Shown piece by piece: positions 17,879 to 26,989 of a stretch of DNA of 62,387 bases. The position numbers and the translations under genes are program-made. Where the stretch lies: positions 1 through 62,387 of the forward strand of contig JABHDC010000109.1 of assembly GCA_018673255.1 (NCBI GenBank), given 5' to 3'. Under the pieces are notes generated by a model. That model saw only the letters and a program-made list of their open reading frames with translations, was not told where the DNA came from and made no database searches. Within the stretch, counting starts at the first letter, position 1, and the number at the start of each line of letters is the position of its first letter. Source of the stretch: Gemmatimonadota bacterium. Lineage in GTDB: Bacteria > Latescibacterota > UBA2968 > UBA8231.

Positions 17879-20125
17879 ATGACTCGATACACGGCGGGAG
17901 GGCTGGCGACACCGGTCCTCCCGTGGTTTGTCTGGGGGGTGCTGATGGTGACGGCCATGACAACGCGAGCCGATGCAACCGACCCACATCCACGACTGCT
18001 CGTACGCGCCGAGCAATATGACGCGTTGCGCGCCCGGGCTGGATCCGAGCCCTGGCGCAGCATGCGCGATGGTGTCCGGGCCTGCACAACGCTCACCTAC
18101 CAGCCTGAGCGCAGCGTCTACAGCCAGTACTCGAGCATGACCCAGGTCATGCGGCAGGCTGCCCTGGCGGTGATTCTGTATCCAGATGACCGGCAGATCT
18201 ACATCGAACATATCGTCGCACAGCTGGCCCACTGGGATGAGCTCAATGTCCTGCGACGCCAGCGCCCGACGTCAGACTGGGCGAGCATGATCAATGGCGG
18301 TGATGCTTTCTTCACCTCCATCCTTGCCCTCGACATCATCTACAATGATCTGACAGCTGGACAACTTGCAGCGATTGAGGCGCGTCTGCAGACGTGGTAT
18401 GAATACGAACGCGATGTCGCCGCAGGTAGCTGGTATCTGGCCAAGTATGGCGCCATGGGACTGTGGGCGCTTTACAAAGGCGATCACGACGCCTTCGAAT
18501 CCCATGCCCGGGCCTACGACAACCGTCTGCGGGAACATTTCACCGATGATGGTGTCGCCCTGGTCGGCGGCAGCTACGCCTCGGCACGACTGGCCGGTGG
18601 TGAGTTGGCCAAGACCTACTTCATGGATGTCCTCACCTATCAGGGCTGGCACGATTACTACAATGATCCACTACTGGGTGCCTTCTACGAGTGGTTCTAC
18701 ACCGGCATGCTCACACCCACCAGTCACTACGCCATCTTCCAGGACTGTCGCGAGGCCAGACACTCGGGGACCAGTGGTGCCATCGCCAATCATCGGGCGC
18801 ACAGGTTCTCACGTGATGCCGCCGGCCACGCAGCCTGGCTGCAGCCGCAGAAGCCCAGACCCGGATTGCTCGGCTACGTCATCATCGATGAGCCATTGCC
18901 CGAACCCCTGGCGCCTGCCAGCCATCTGTGGGATTCAGGTTACGCGACACTGTGGGAAAGCGCTGGCGAACGGGCGCTGATGGGTGCCCTCTGGGCGCCG
19001 AATCGTGCCTTCCAGCACGACCACTACGAGATCAATGCGATTCACCTCACGGGTTATGGTCAGACGCTCCTGCGCAACGCCGGCTATGAAGGCTGGGGCA
19101 ATCCGCCGGCTGGTTTCAGCTGGAACTATCTGAGCCGCTTCGACCTGCGGGCCGAGTGGGATCATGCCGTCAGCAGCAACATCGCCTATCTCGATCGCAC
19201 CGAGCCCCATGTCTCCAAGGGCGGCGCGGGACTGGTGGAAGGGATCCTACACCCGGCCCTCGACTTCGCCACCGGTGACGCCGGCGAGGCGGTGAAGGAT
19301 GGCCATCATCTACGCACGCTTGCTCTGATCAAGGATCGCACGGGTGAGGCGCGCCCGTACTACGTGCTCTTCGATGAGATGACCAGGACCGATGCGCGCG
19401 AAGCATCGAATGAGACCCTTGCCCCACTGCAACTGTCCCTGCATCCAGCGGCGAACGACCAGGAAGTGGTCGCGGCAGGACAGGAATACCGCTGGGCCTT
19501 CGACGACGAGATCTACCTCACCATCTTTCTGGCCACGCCCACCGGGCCGGGCACGCGACTCAAGCGTGGGGGGCTCTCCCAGTTCGACGAAGCTCCCATG
19601 TATCTGCATGCTGAATTCGTTCTTGCAAATGAGCAGGTCCAGGCACTGACCGTGCTGTTTCCTCACGAAGGCGAAATGACAGCCCCGAGACTGCATCAGA
19701 TATCTGGTCGGGGATGGTCAGGCGTGGAGATCGGACACGGTGCCCACGTTCGTGACGTCGCCCTGGCTACGCACAGCGAACATCCTGCAGCCTGGGAGGG
19801 AATCGAGTTGGAGGGGCGCGCGGCGATCGTGCGGCTGGGTGATGGAACCGCAGCCGGGCAGGAGACCATCGGACTCTACCATGCCCGTCAGGCTCGTCGC
19901 CTGAGAGCAGGCGGCATCGGCTTCGAGTCCGTCGACCCGATCAGCATCACCGTTCAGGGAGTATCCGGGCTGATTCGTTCACCGGGAACGCGTGTCACCT
20001 TCTACGGCATGCCGCCAGACAGCCAGCTTCGACTCAACGAGGAGCCCCTCTCCACCCAGGCCCTGGATGGTGGCGTGGCCGTCGAGATTCCGCCGGGTAG
20101 TCATACAATCGACTGGACCCCGTAG
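17879..20125 (+). CDS. Heparinase II/III-like polysaccharide lyase
   Basis: 748 aa with an N-terminal hydrophobic export segment (LPWFVWGVLMVTAMTTRADA). HPRLLVRAEQYDALRARAG is the usual opening of the heparinase/alginate-lyase alpha-toroid domain (about 40-340). The C-terminal heparinase II/III beta-sandwich (about 380-700) has FQHDHYEINAIHLTGYGQTLL, where the paired histidines correspond to the conserved metal/active region. Such periplasmic lyases cleave uronate-containing glycans by beta-elimination. It is downstream of a sodium symporter and a small membrane protein in one operon, consistent with depolymerisation and uptake. Specificity is not predictable. Confidence 0.85.
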   Translation: MTRYTAGGLATPVLPWFVWGVLMVTAMTTRADATDPHPRLLVRAEQYDALRARAGSEPWRSMRDGVRACTTLTYQPERSVYSQYSSMTQVMRQAALAVILYPDDRQIYIEHIVAQLAHWDELNVLRRQRPTSDWASMINGGDAFFTSILALDIIYNDLTAGQLAAIEARLQTWYEYERDVAAGSWYLAKYGAMGLWALYKGDHDAFESHARAYDNRLREHFTDDGVALVGGSYASARLAGGELAKTYFMDVLTYQGWHDYYNDPLLGAFYEWFYTGMLTPTSHYAIFQDCREARHSGTSGAIANHRAHRFSRDAAGHAAWLQPQKPRPGLLGYVIIDEPLPEPLAPASHLWDSGYATLWESAGERALMGALWAPNRAFQHDHYEINAIHLTGYGQTLLRNAGYEGWGNPPAGFSWNYLSRFDLRAEWDHAVSSNIAYLDRTEPHVSKGGAGLVEGILHPALDFATGDAGEAVKDGHHLRTLALIKDRTGEARPYYVLFDEMTRTDAREASNETLAPLQLSLHPAANDQEVVAAGQEYRWAFDDEIYLTIFLATPTGPGTRLKRGGLSQFDEAPMYLHAEFVLANEQVQALTVLFPHEGEMTAPRLHQISGRGWSGVEIGHGAHVRDVALATHSEHPAAWEGIELEGRAAIVRLGDGTAAGQETIGLYHARQARRLRAGGIGFESVDPISITVQGVSGLIRSPGTRVTFYGMPPDSQLRLNEEPLSTQALDGGVAVEIPPGSHTIDWTP

Positions 20126-20206
20126 ACCGCACAGAATGGTTTCGGCCCACGCTCGCTGGGCGACGGCGTCATGCCACGCCCGCAATCGCACTCAGGCGAG
20201 CGGTCG

Positions 20207-20812
20207 TCAGACATCCGACAACAGCGGCTCCAGAGCGGCGTGCTCGATCACCGACTGCACATCCCGCCAGGCCTGTAGCGCCTCCGCATCGGCCAGATTC
20301 TCCGGCGACGGCAGGAATCCGAAGTCCAGATAGACCTTCACCGCCCACGGGCGACCCGATGAAGTCCCCAGGACTGCGCCAGGGTGACTCTGAGCTAACC
20401 GGGCCATGGCCTTCGTCATCATCGGCTTGCTCAGGCCCTTCCTCTGATGGTCTGGATGCACGACGACCCAGTGAATGAGACCTCGGTCATCAGGCACGTC
20501 AGGGCCCTTCTCCCACCACCCGCTGATGCTGCCCACCGTCTCGCTCTGGTCCGTATCGACGAACCACATGCGATCCGGCAGCGCGTCACGCTGCGCGCCG
20601 TATTGATCCTCGAACAGCTCGTCCTTGATGTCGATGAATGGATCCGCCGCGACGTGCAACCGCGTCCATTCAGTGCCATCGCCCTCACGATACACGCGGA
20701 ACAGATAACCCGGGGGCAGCTCGTATTGTGGCACACCTTCAAATCCGTCGCGCACCATCTTTACAGAACGACTCGGGTAGGTCACCCGAGGATCTATCAA
20801 AGCTCGCTTCAA
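20207..20812 (-). CDS. GNAT family N-acetyltransferase
   Basis: 201 aa. The start is a TTG with GGGAG seven bases upstream; an in-frame ATG 54 bases later has no ribosome site. The single GNAT domain has FRVYREGDGTEWTRLH, the acetyl-CoA motif HWVVVHPDHQRKGLSKPMM (Q/RxxGxG/A-like, here QRKGLS) and a terminal KVYLDFGFLP. Substrate unknown. It is convergent with the heparinase gene and followed upstream by the MBL hydrolase gene on the same strand (18 bp gap). Confidence 0.85.
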   Translation of the reverse strand: MKRALIDPRVTYPSRSVKMVRDGFEGVPQYELPPGYLFRVYREGDGTEWTRLHVAADPFIDIKDELFEDQYGAQRDALPDRMWFVDTDQSETVGSISGWWEKGPDVPDDRGLIHWVVVHPDHQRKGLSKPMMTKAMARLAQSHPGAVLGTSSGRPWAVKVYLDFGFLPSPENLADAEALQAWRDVQSVIEHAALEPLLSDV

Positions 20813-20830
20813 AACTCGCTCCCTGACCGA

Positions 20831-22048
20831 TCACCGGTCTGGATATGGCACCTGGGGAAGTGGCAGATCGCTCGAATCAAGATGGGAGGAGACGACCGGT
20901 GCTTCGTCGACCGTCTCCCACGGCACCGGTGGCCACCAGCGCTTCGTCGGCAACACCCTGGCCGGCTCGATGCTCTGGCCGGCGATCGGTGTTGCCACGG
21001 TGACGCCGTACTTCTGCGCCGCCACCAGCACACGTTCCATGGGTTCGGTCCAGCCGTGCAGCGCCAGATCGAATGTACCCCAGTGCACGGGAAGCATCAC
21101 ATTGCCGCCCACCATGACATGGGCCTGTACTGCCTGCTCCGGGCCGAGGTGCACATCCCGCCACAGCTGATTGTATGCACCCGACTCAATCATGGTGACA
21201 TCGAAGGGACCCAGTCGCCTGCCGATCTCCCGGAACCCCGGGAACATGGCCGTATCGCCACTGTAGTAGACGCAGTGATCAGGGCCGATCAACGCCCATC
21301 CCGCCCACAACGTAGCATTGCGATCCGCCATCATCATGCTGCGGCCCGAGAAGTGCCGCGCCGGCGTCGTCACCAGGCGCAGATCGCCGAGCCGATACTC
21401 ATCCCACCAGTCGTGTTCGATGATCCGTGACGCAGGGATACCCCAATGCGCCAGATGCGCACCGACACCCAGGGGCACCAGCAGGGGCACGTCCGCATCG
21501 ATCAGACGACGAATCGTCGGGTAGTCGAGATGGTCGTAGTGGTCGTGGGAGATCAACACGGCATCGATCGCCGGGAGCTGATCCCACGGCAGAGGCGGCG
21601 GATGGAAGCGCTCGGGGCCCATCCACGTGAATGGCGATGCGCGATCACCCCAGACGGGGTCGATGAGAATACGATAGCCGTCGATCTCGACGATCAATGT
21701 CGAGTGGCCGAGCCAGGTTATGCGCAGCCCGCTGGCAGGAGGCATGTCGAAGTCGGCCGCCGTGCTCATCTTCGTCGGCGGTGGCGAGACGGGGGTCGCA
21801 TGGGGACTGCTCTGCGTAAACCACGCTGTCATGGCCGGCCAGAATTCTGGGTCGAGACTCGGCAACGAGTTGGTGAACTGGTCGCCCAACCACTGGGGTG
21901 ATCTCGAGATACGTGCCAGGCGCTCGCCGGTGGCATGGGTGCCCATCGCCGTCCAGCCACTGGCATAGCTACCCAGAAATGCCAGCACGACCAGCACAGC
22001 ACCGGCCACGAATACACGGCGGACGCGGCCCGCAAAGAATCCTGTCAA
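20831..22048 (-). CDS. Membrane-anchored metallo-beta-lactamase-fold hydrolase (NAPE-PLD/UlaG-like)
   Basis: 405 aa with a TTG start and GGGA upstream. An N-terminal helix (VFVAGAVLVVLAFLGSYA) anchors it in the inner membrane. The MBL domain has TWLGHSTLIVEIDG, the metal motif SHDHYDHLD (HxHxDH), TPARHFSGR, YYSGDTAMF and a terminal HWGTFDLALH. This set is closest to bacterial relatives of N-acyl-phosphatidylethanolamine phospholipase D and of UlaG-type lactonases. A lipid or lactone substrate in the periplasm is plausible but not shown. Confidence 0.85.
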   Translation of the reverse strand: MTGFFAGRVRRVFVAGAVLVVLAFLGSYASGWTAMGTHATGERLARISRSPQWLGDQFTNSLPSLDPEFWPAMTAWFTQSSPHATPVSPPPTKMSTAADFDMPPASGLRITWLGHSTLIVEIDGYRILIDPVWGDRASPFTWMGPERFHPPPLPWDQLPAIDAVLISHDHYDHLDYPTIRRLIDADVPLLVPLGVGAHLAHWGIPASRIIEHDWWDEYRLGDLRLVTTPARHFSGRSMMMADRNATLWAGWALIGPDHCVYYSGDTAMFPGFREIGRRLGPFDVTMIESGAYNQLWRDVHLGPEQAVQAHVMVGGNVMLPVHWGTFDLALHGWTEPMERVLVAAQKYGVTVATPIAGQSIEPARVLPTKRWWPPVPWETVDEAPVVSSHLDSSDLPLPQVPYPDR

Positions 22049-22339
22049 AATCGGTAGTCTCCCCCACTCCCATGAGTTGTCGATGGTGCCGCCTGATGCG
22101 ACCCGACTCCCGGAAGATACCGGTGTGACCGCACGGCGCCATGGTGAAGAACGCTGGAATTCCGTCGTTGGTTCTCACAGTGATGTGCCCTATCTTGGCC
22201 ACGGCACCAGGAGGGTGCCACTCCGTCCGTGGGAAGGCCTCAGGCCACCTCTGCTCTGCCGGGCTCACTGCCCCGCCGTCTACATCATCCCATCCTTCCG
22301 CCTGCACGACGGACACAGGCACTAACGAAGGAGGGATCT

Positions 22340-23734
22340 ATGCCTGCCCGCCAACTCCCCGACCAACCCAGCCTGCGCCATCTGCGCAACGAGGCGAAAG
22401 CCCTGCGGCGCTCCGTATTGGAGGCGGACGCCGAAGCGATTCTCCTTGTGCAGGCCCACGTGCGCCGTCTCCAGGGTCTCACACCTGGCAATGTCTCAGC
22501 CGCCAGCCTTGGGCTGCAGGAGGCGCAACACGCCCTGGCGTGCGACTATGGCTTCGATGGCTGGAGCTGCCTTGTCGAAGCCATCGAACCCGGCCTGGGT
22601 CTGATTGGTTTGCAGGATGTGACCCGCCTGGCCCCACGGGATGCCGAGGCGTTGCTGCGCAGTGCTGATCGCCGTGATCTGCTCTATGCCCTCGCCAAGG
22701 CAGACGATCTTGCCGGTGACATTGTGCGCCATCTCTCACCCCGTGTTGCCCGGTCGATCGAAGTTCTGGATCTGGAAGGCGATAGGCCGTCCGAGCAGAT
22801 GATCGACGAATCTACCGGAAGAATCCTGGAGGCGTTCCGTCGACTCGTGTCTGATGGCTCGATCCTCTGGCCACCTGTCTATTCCCCCGCCATGCAGGAG
22901 GTCAGACCGGCTCTCGACCCGCGTGCCCAGACCCTCCTGCATCAATCCGTACCAGATCTGACGCAGGAGGAACTGGTCACGCTGCTGTGCGCACTCAGTG
23001 ACTTCGTCGAGAAACATGGATGGAATGCCTGCGAGGAACTGGCCGACCAGGCGAGTGAGTTTCTCGGTGAGGGGATCCGGCTGATCATCGATGGCACCGA
23101 GTCGCCGTTGGTCAGCGACCTGCTTGAGACGCGTATGCTCCCGCTGCTGCAGCGGCGCCGCATGGTGATGGCACTCATGATCGAGGCCCTGTTCTCGGCA
23201 ATCAGTGGTGACAATCCAAGTATCGTGGCTTACAAAGTGGAAGTCTTCTACAAGGAGTCATTGGCAATCGTCGACGCCATGGATCTGCCACACCATCTGG
23301 TGGAGACCGCCCGGATCGATCACCTGCGCACGATTCTGCACAAGGGCCCCTGGCTGGATCTGAGCTACGACGACATGCGTGACTTTTTCGTTCTAGTCTC
23401 GATCATCAGTCGCCGCGAAGGTTTCCGTGGCCTGGGCGTGCTGGCAGATGATGTGCAGGACCGTCTGTTCAGCCTCGCCCTGCGGCTGATGGGGGAAGTC
23501 TATCATCCGGATCTCGAAGAGGCGCCGCCATCAAGCGGTATATCACCCGATGTATGGCTGGATCACGTCGAGACAGAAATGCGCCTGATCATCGAGGACA
23601 CCTACCACCGCTATCAGATGACCGTAGAAGGTCTGGCTGCTCTGCAGAGAGGTGACACAGCAGAGGCGACGGAAGCTGTCATCCGCTCGGTGGCACGCAA
23701 ACCCCTGGACCAGATTCGCGGGGGCAGGATATAG
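22340..23734 (+). CDS. Helical-repeat protein fused to FliG C-terminal-like and MotA cytoplasmic-like domains
   Basis: 464 aa from the ATG at 22340, which has AAGGAGGG upstream. Residues 11-80 (SLRHLRNEAKALRRS ... DYGFDGWSCLVEA) match the N-terminal helical module common before ankyrin-type repeats and seen again at 45093. Residues about 90-176 align without gaps to the FliG C-terminal domain: compare LQDVTRLAPRDAEALLRSAD here with FADINKLTDRELQILLREVD in the FliG of this window, and the shared RxL...G-I end. Residues about 209-285, with FLGEGIRLIIDGTESPLV and LLETRMLPLLQRRR, resemble the cytoplasmic loop of MotA (FL-x-GL-x-VVDGTDPELVR...RH). A weaker similar stretch lies at 341-385. No membrane helices or signal peptide. 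Function unknown. Confidence 0.75.
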   Translation: MPARQLPDQPSLRHLRNEAKALRRSVLEADAEAILLVQAHVRRLQGLTPGNVSAASLGLQEAQHALACDYGFDGWSCLVEAIEPGLGLIGLQDVTRLAPRDAEALLRSADRRDLLYALAKADDLAGDIVRHLSPRVARSIEVLDLEGDRPSEQMIDESTGRILEAFRRLVSDGSILWPPVYSPAMQEVRPALDPRAQTLLHQSVPDLTQEELVTLLCALSDFVEKHGWNACEELADQASEFLGEGIRLIIDGTESPLVSDLLETRMLPLLQRRRMVMALMIEALFSAISGDNPSIVAYKVEVFYKESLAIVDAMDLPHHLVETARIDHLRTILHKGPWLDLSYDDMRDFFVLVSIISRREGFRGLGVLADDVQDRLFSLALRLMGEVYHPDLEEAPPSSGISPDVWLDHVETEMRLIIEDTYHRYQMTVEGLAALQRGDTAEATEAVIRSVARKPLDQIRGGRI

Positions 23735-23751
23735 TCCGGAGACACCACCAT

Positions 23752-23783
23752 TGCTGGGGAGCGGTCGCGCCCGTTCCCCAGCA
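23752..23783. terminator. Hairpin between convergent genes
   Basis: A perfect nine-base stem, TGCTGGGGA at 23752-23760 and TCCCCAGCA at 23775-23783, lies between the end of the rightward fusion gene (23734) and the end of the leftward kinase-like gene (23786). No T-run is present on either strand, so termination in both directions is an inference from position. Confidence 0.45.
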
Positions 23784-23785
23784 TG

Positions 23786-24520
23786 TCAGGAAACGTGCAC
23801 GATCCCGCCGTTGACCCGCTGTTGCACCAATGCCGTCACCGCCTCGGCCTGCTCTTCGAGTGACAGCCTCTGGTTGTTCAGCGTCAGGTGATAGAGCTGG
23901 GGGTCATTCGCATCGGCATGCAGGAATCTTTCAACGAATTGCTCGCGGCCACGATCCGCCTGTTCCACGAAGCTCGGCGTCGCCTCCGCTTCATGGTCCG
24001 TCTGCTGCAGGCGAGCAACCCGCCATGCCAGGGGTGCGATGAGTCGGATGTGCAGACCACCCGGAATACCCCGTGTGATCACTGAACCGCCGCGGCCCAC
24101 GAGGATCGAGGCCCCGAGCGCTGCGATAGAACACATGGTACTGGCCAGACGCCGGAAGACAGTCACATCGGCGGGTTTGGCACCGATCAGATCGTCGACC
24201 CAGTGCGTGACGACGCTGCGGCTGCCTTCGGACATGCTGGCAACCATGTCGGCGCTGATGTTCTCACGCTCGGCCAGCACCTCCAGGATTCGCCGATCAT
24301 AGACGGTGTATTCCCAGTGGGGGTACAGGCTGCGCAATCGCTGCGCCAGCGCCTGGCCCAGATCAAAGGCTGAGCAACCATATTGGCGCGAGATGGTGAT
24401 GAAGGGGGCCGTTCGCCGAGACGACTTCTCGCTCTCTCGATGTAACGCCATGCGACGCCAAACATCAGCCTGGCCCTTCAGACGATTCTCAACGCTTGCC
24501 GGCAGGATGGTCCTGGCCAT
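23786..24520 (-). CDS. Cytidylate kinase-like protein
   Basis: 244 aa from the ATG at 24520, which has AGGAG eight bases upstream; a GTG nine bases earlier would overlap that ribosome site. The P-loop region reads FITISRQYGCSAFDLGQALAQRL, the modified Walker A of the cytidylate-kinase-like family, followed by WEYTVYDRRILEVLAE and a VGRGGSVITRG segment, then GGLHIRLIAPLAWRVARL. This family (AAA_26) is widespread and often linked to stress or respiration genes; the phosphate acceptor is uncertain. It ends close to the hairpin at 23752. Confidence 0.85.
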   Translation of the reverse strand: MARTILPASVENRLKGQADVWRRMALHRESEKSSRRTAPFITISRQYGCSAFDLGQALAQRLRSLYPHWEYTVYDRRILEVLAERENISADMVASMSEGSRSVVTHWVDDLIGAKPADVTVFRRLASTMCSIAALGASILVGRGGSVITRGIPGGLHIRLIAPLAWRVARLQQTDHEAEATPSFVEQADRGREQFVERFLHADANDPQLYHLTLNNQRLSLEEQAEAVTALVQQRVNGGIVHVS

Positions 24521-24714
24521 GATGCACACTCCTGTTCCGCGTCAGACGCGGTGACCCTCACCCTGGGTCCACATTAGTACGGTATCCCATCTTGACCGTC
24601 CGAGTCAACGGCCCGTGGCGCGATGATGTCGAACTTTGCTAGTTCATAACACGTTGTCGGATGTCTGACAGATGGCGCCGGGATCACCGGTTGCCGGGGG
24701 TGAGGGAGTGACCG

Positions 24715-25206
24715 ATGGGTGGTGGGAAGTCGGGTGGAGCGAAGTGGTTGTGTGCGGTGCTGGCTGCATGGGTACTGGTCGCCTGCCAGGACCCTTACGA
24801 AGCGGGCCTGCAGGCCTTCGACAGTGGTGATTGGCCCACAGCCATCACGCGGCTGAAACGAGTCGATCCATTCCATCTCCATCACCGCGATGCACAGGAT
24901 CTGATCCGGCAGAGCATCTACAATGCCGGTGTGGATGCCTTTGACACGGCGCAGTGGACAACCGCCCTGAGCTACCTGAAGAGAGTCAAGGAAAGCGACC
25001 CGAACTTCGCCACCGCTCGCGACTATATCGGCGCCTCGTTCTACGAGCTGGCAGTTCAGGCACTTGATGGTGGTGACTTCCAGGAGGCACTGCGCCTGAG
25101 CAACATCGTCCGCTCTACGTGCTCACGTTACCAGCTGGCACGAGAACTGGCCCATGAAGCCCAGCAACTGGCCAGTGGACGGCACGCCGACGCCACGAGC
25201 CTCTAG
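24715..25206 (+). CDS. Small TPR-like lipoprotein
   Basis: 163 aa. The signal segment KWLCAVLAAWVLVAC gives a lipobox with the acylated cysteine at residue 24, so the protein is probably anchored to a membrane facing the periplasm. Three helical pairs of TPR type follow, for example YEAGLQAFDSGDWPTAITRL, then YNAGVDAFDTAQWTTALSYL and YELAVQALDGGDFQEALRL. TPR lipoproteins act as assembly or scaffold factors. Nothing around it identifies a partner. Start chosen at the GTGACCG-ATG with GGGAG upstream. Confidence 0.8.
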   Translation: MGGGKSGGAKWLCAVLAAWVLVACQDPYEAGLQAFDSGDWPTAITRLKRVDPFHLHHRDAQDLIRQSIYNAGVDAFDTAQWTTALSYLKRVKESDPNFATARDYIGASFYELAVQALDGGDFQEALRLSNIVRSTCSRYQLARELAHEAQQLASGRHADATSL

Positions 25207-25436
25207 AGCGAGTCGGTAGATTACCCGCCGGTGGTCGCCGGCAGGATGTGGACCTCTGCTTACCGGTCAACCGACTCCAGCAGCTCGAGTTCACTGCTGA
25301 ACCCATTCACCGTCACAGCGCTGCGCGGGATCGCCCCCTATGGAGCAGGCCAGCCTCTTGGGATATGTTGGTGGGCAGCACAATGACTCTTGCAGATCCA
25401 GCAATTCAGCAGATTCATAATATCAGGAAGCCATCC

Positions 25437-26129
25437 ATGCGCATTCTCGCCTACAACATTCGTCACGGTGCCGGCATGGACCATGTCGTGGATCTTCCAC
25501 GGTTGGCCGACGTGATCATGCCACTGGAACCGGATGTGGTACTGTTGCAGGAAGTCGACAAGGGTGTGAATCGAAGCGGTGGCGTGGACCAGATGGCCGA
25601 ATTCGAACGACTGACTGGAATGTCTTCGTATTTCGGCAAGTTCATGGACCACGATAGCGGCGAATACGGCATGGGGATTCTCACTCGCGAACCTGCACTG
25701 GAATCCGCCTCTGAGGAACTGCCGTCCGGTGAAGAGCCCCGCTGCTCTCTATGGGTGAGGACGACGCAGGCGGTCTTCATCGGCGTCCACTTGTATCGCA
25801 CCGAGCCGGAGCGACTCGCCCAGGCGCAACGACTGGTCGAGACCTTCGCCGACGAGACGGGGCCTGTCATCGTCGCCGGTGACTTCAATTCCGAACCGGG
25901 CTCAGCCGTGATGGACTACATCGGCCAGCACTGGCGAATCGCTCCAAAAGCCTCACCCACACTCAGCTTCCCTGCGGACGAACCAGTGAAAGAGATCGAC
26001 TTCATCCTGTATCGCCCTGAAGATGCCTTCGACGTGGTCACCTCTCACGTGGTCGATGAGGCCATGGCATCCGATCATCGGCCGGTGCTACTGGAATTGC
26101 GCCCCCGTCTGACCCACGAGGCACGTTGA
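25437..26129 (+). CDS. Endonuclease/exonuclease/phosphatase (EEP) family hydrolase
   Basis: 230 aa from the ATG at 25437, with AGGA upstream; the open frame extends further upstream without a better start. Motifs: RILAYNIRHG (N), DVVLLQEVDKG (metal Glu), VHLYRTEPER, VIVAGDFNSEPGS (GDFN) and the terminal ASDHRPVLLEL (SDH). EEP enzymes cleave phosphodiesters or phosphomonoesters in nucleic acids, lipids or inositides with Mg2+. The epimerase gene begins immediately at the stop codon (TGAATG), so the two are co-translated. Confidence 0.88.
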   Translation: MRILAYNIRHGAGMDHVVDLPRLADVIMPLEPDVVLLQEVDKGVNRSGGVDQMAEFERLTGMSSYFGKFMDHDSGEYGMGILTREPALESASEELPSGEEPRCSLWVRTTQAVFIGVHLYRTEPERLAQAQRLVETFADETGPVIVAGDFNSEPGSAVMDYIGQHWRIAPKASPTLSFPADEPVKEIDFILYRPEDAFDVVTSHVVDEAMASDHRPVLLELRPRLTHEAR

Positions 26130-26894
26130 ATGACAGATCTGGCCGAGATCCCCCGACGAATTCTGGTGACCGGTGCAAGTGGCGCCGTCGGTACGCCCGT
26201 GTGTGCTCATCTTCTGCGACGCGGACACCAGGTTCGCGGCTTCTCTCTGGCGGCGGATGATCGACTGGCTGACGCCTCGGTAGGTAGCCTGGGAGATGGT
26301 GAAGCCGTGCGGCGTGCCGCCACGGACAGAGACACGATCATTCACCTGGCCGCCTTCCCTGACCCGGCCGATTTCATCGACGTGTTGCTCGAACCGAATG
26401 TGATCGGCCTTCATCACATCTGTCAGGCGGCGGTTGAGGCCGGCGTGAGACGATTGATCATGGCCAGCACCTTGCAGGTCATCAGTGGTCTGGGCCACGA
26501 TCGGCCCGTCCAGATCAAGGATGGTGTCGCCCCAACCAATCACTATGCCCTGACAAAGGTCTGGGCCGAGGAAGCGGGACGTATGGTCGCCCGTGTCCAC
26601 GACCTGTCCGTCATTCTCGTGCGGATCGGCTGGTTCCCGCGCAACACGAAGGAGGCGCGGCACCTCGGCGCAAGCAGCAGTGGCCCGGACTTCTACTTCA
26701 GCCACGATGACGCCGGAAGATTCTTCGAACGTTGTGTCGAGTCCGACACACCGGCAGCAGGCGAGTCGATCACGGCCTTCGCCACCAGTCGCCCCGCGAG
26801 AGCACCTCGGCTCGACATGACCGAGTCACGCGAACTGCTCGGTTATGAACCGCGGGACACCTGGCCTGAGGGGATTCCCTTCGCGCACGAGTGA
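26130..26894 (+). CDS. NAD-dependent epimerase/dehydratase, uronate dehydrogenase-like
   Basis: 254 aa. RRILVTGASGAVGTPVCAHLL supplies the Rossmann glycine-rich loop, TIIHLAAFPDPADF the second NAD-contact region, MASTLQVISG the Ser position and HYALTKVWAEE the YxxxK catalytic pair. The length and the RIGWFPRNTKEA segment fit short uronate-dehydrogenase-like proteins, which oxidise aldohexuronates to lactones. It is a paralogue of the truncated gene at 1-383 and directly follows the EEP gene. Confidence 0.88.
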   Translation: MTDLAEIPRRILVTGASGAVGTPVCAHLLRRGHQVRGFSLAADDRLADASVGSLGDGEAVRRAATDRDTIIHLAAFPDPADFIDVLLEPNVIGLHHICQAAVEAGVRRLIMASTLQVISGLGHDRPVQIKDGVAPTNHYALTKVWAEEAGRMVARVHDLSVILVRIGWFPRNTKEARHLGASSSGPDFYFSHDDAGRFFERCVESDTPAAGESITAFATSRPARAPRLDMTESRELLGYEPRDTWPEGIPFAHE

Positions 26895-26989
26895 CACACC
26901 CTTGCACAAGGTTGTTGGCCGCCAGGGGCTCCAACCATATCCTTGCCGACGTCGCCACACCCCCTCACGACGACTCGCGCGGTGCGATC

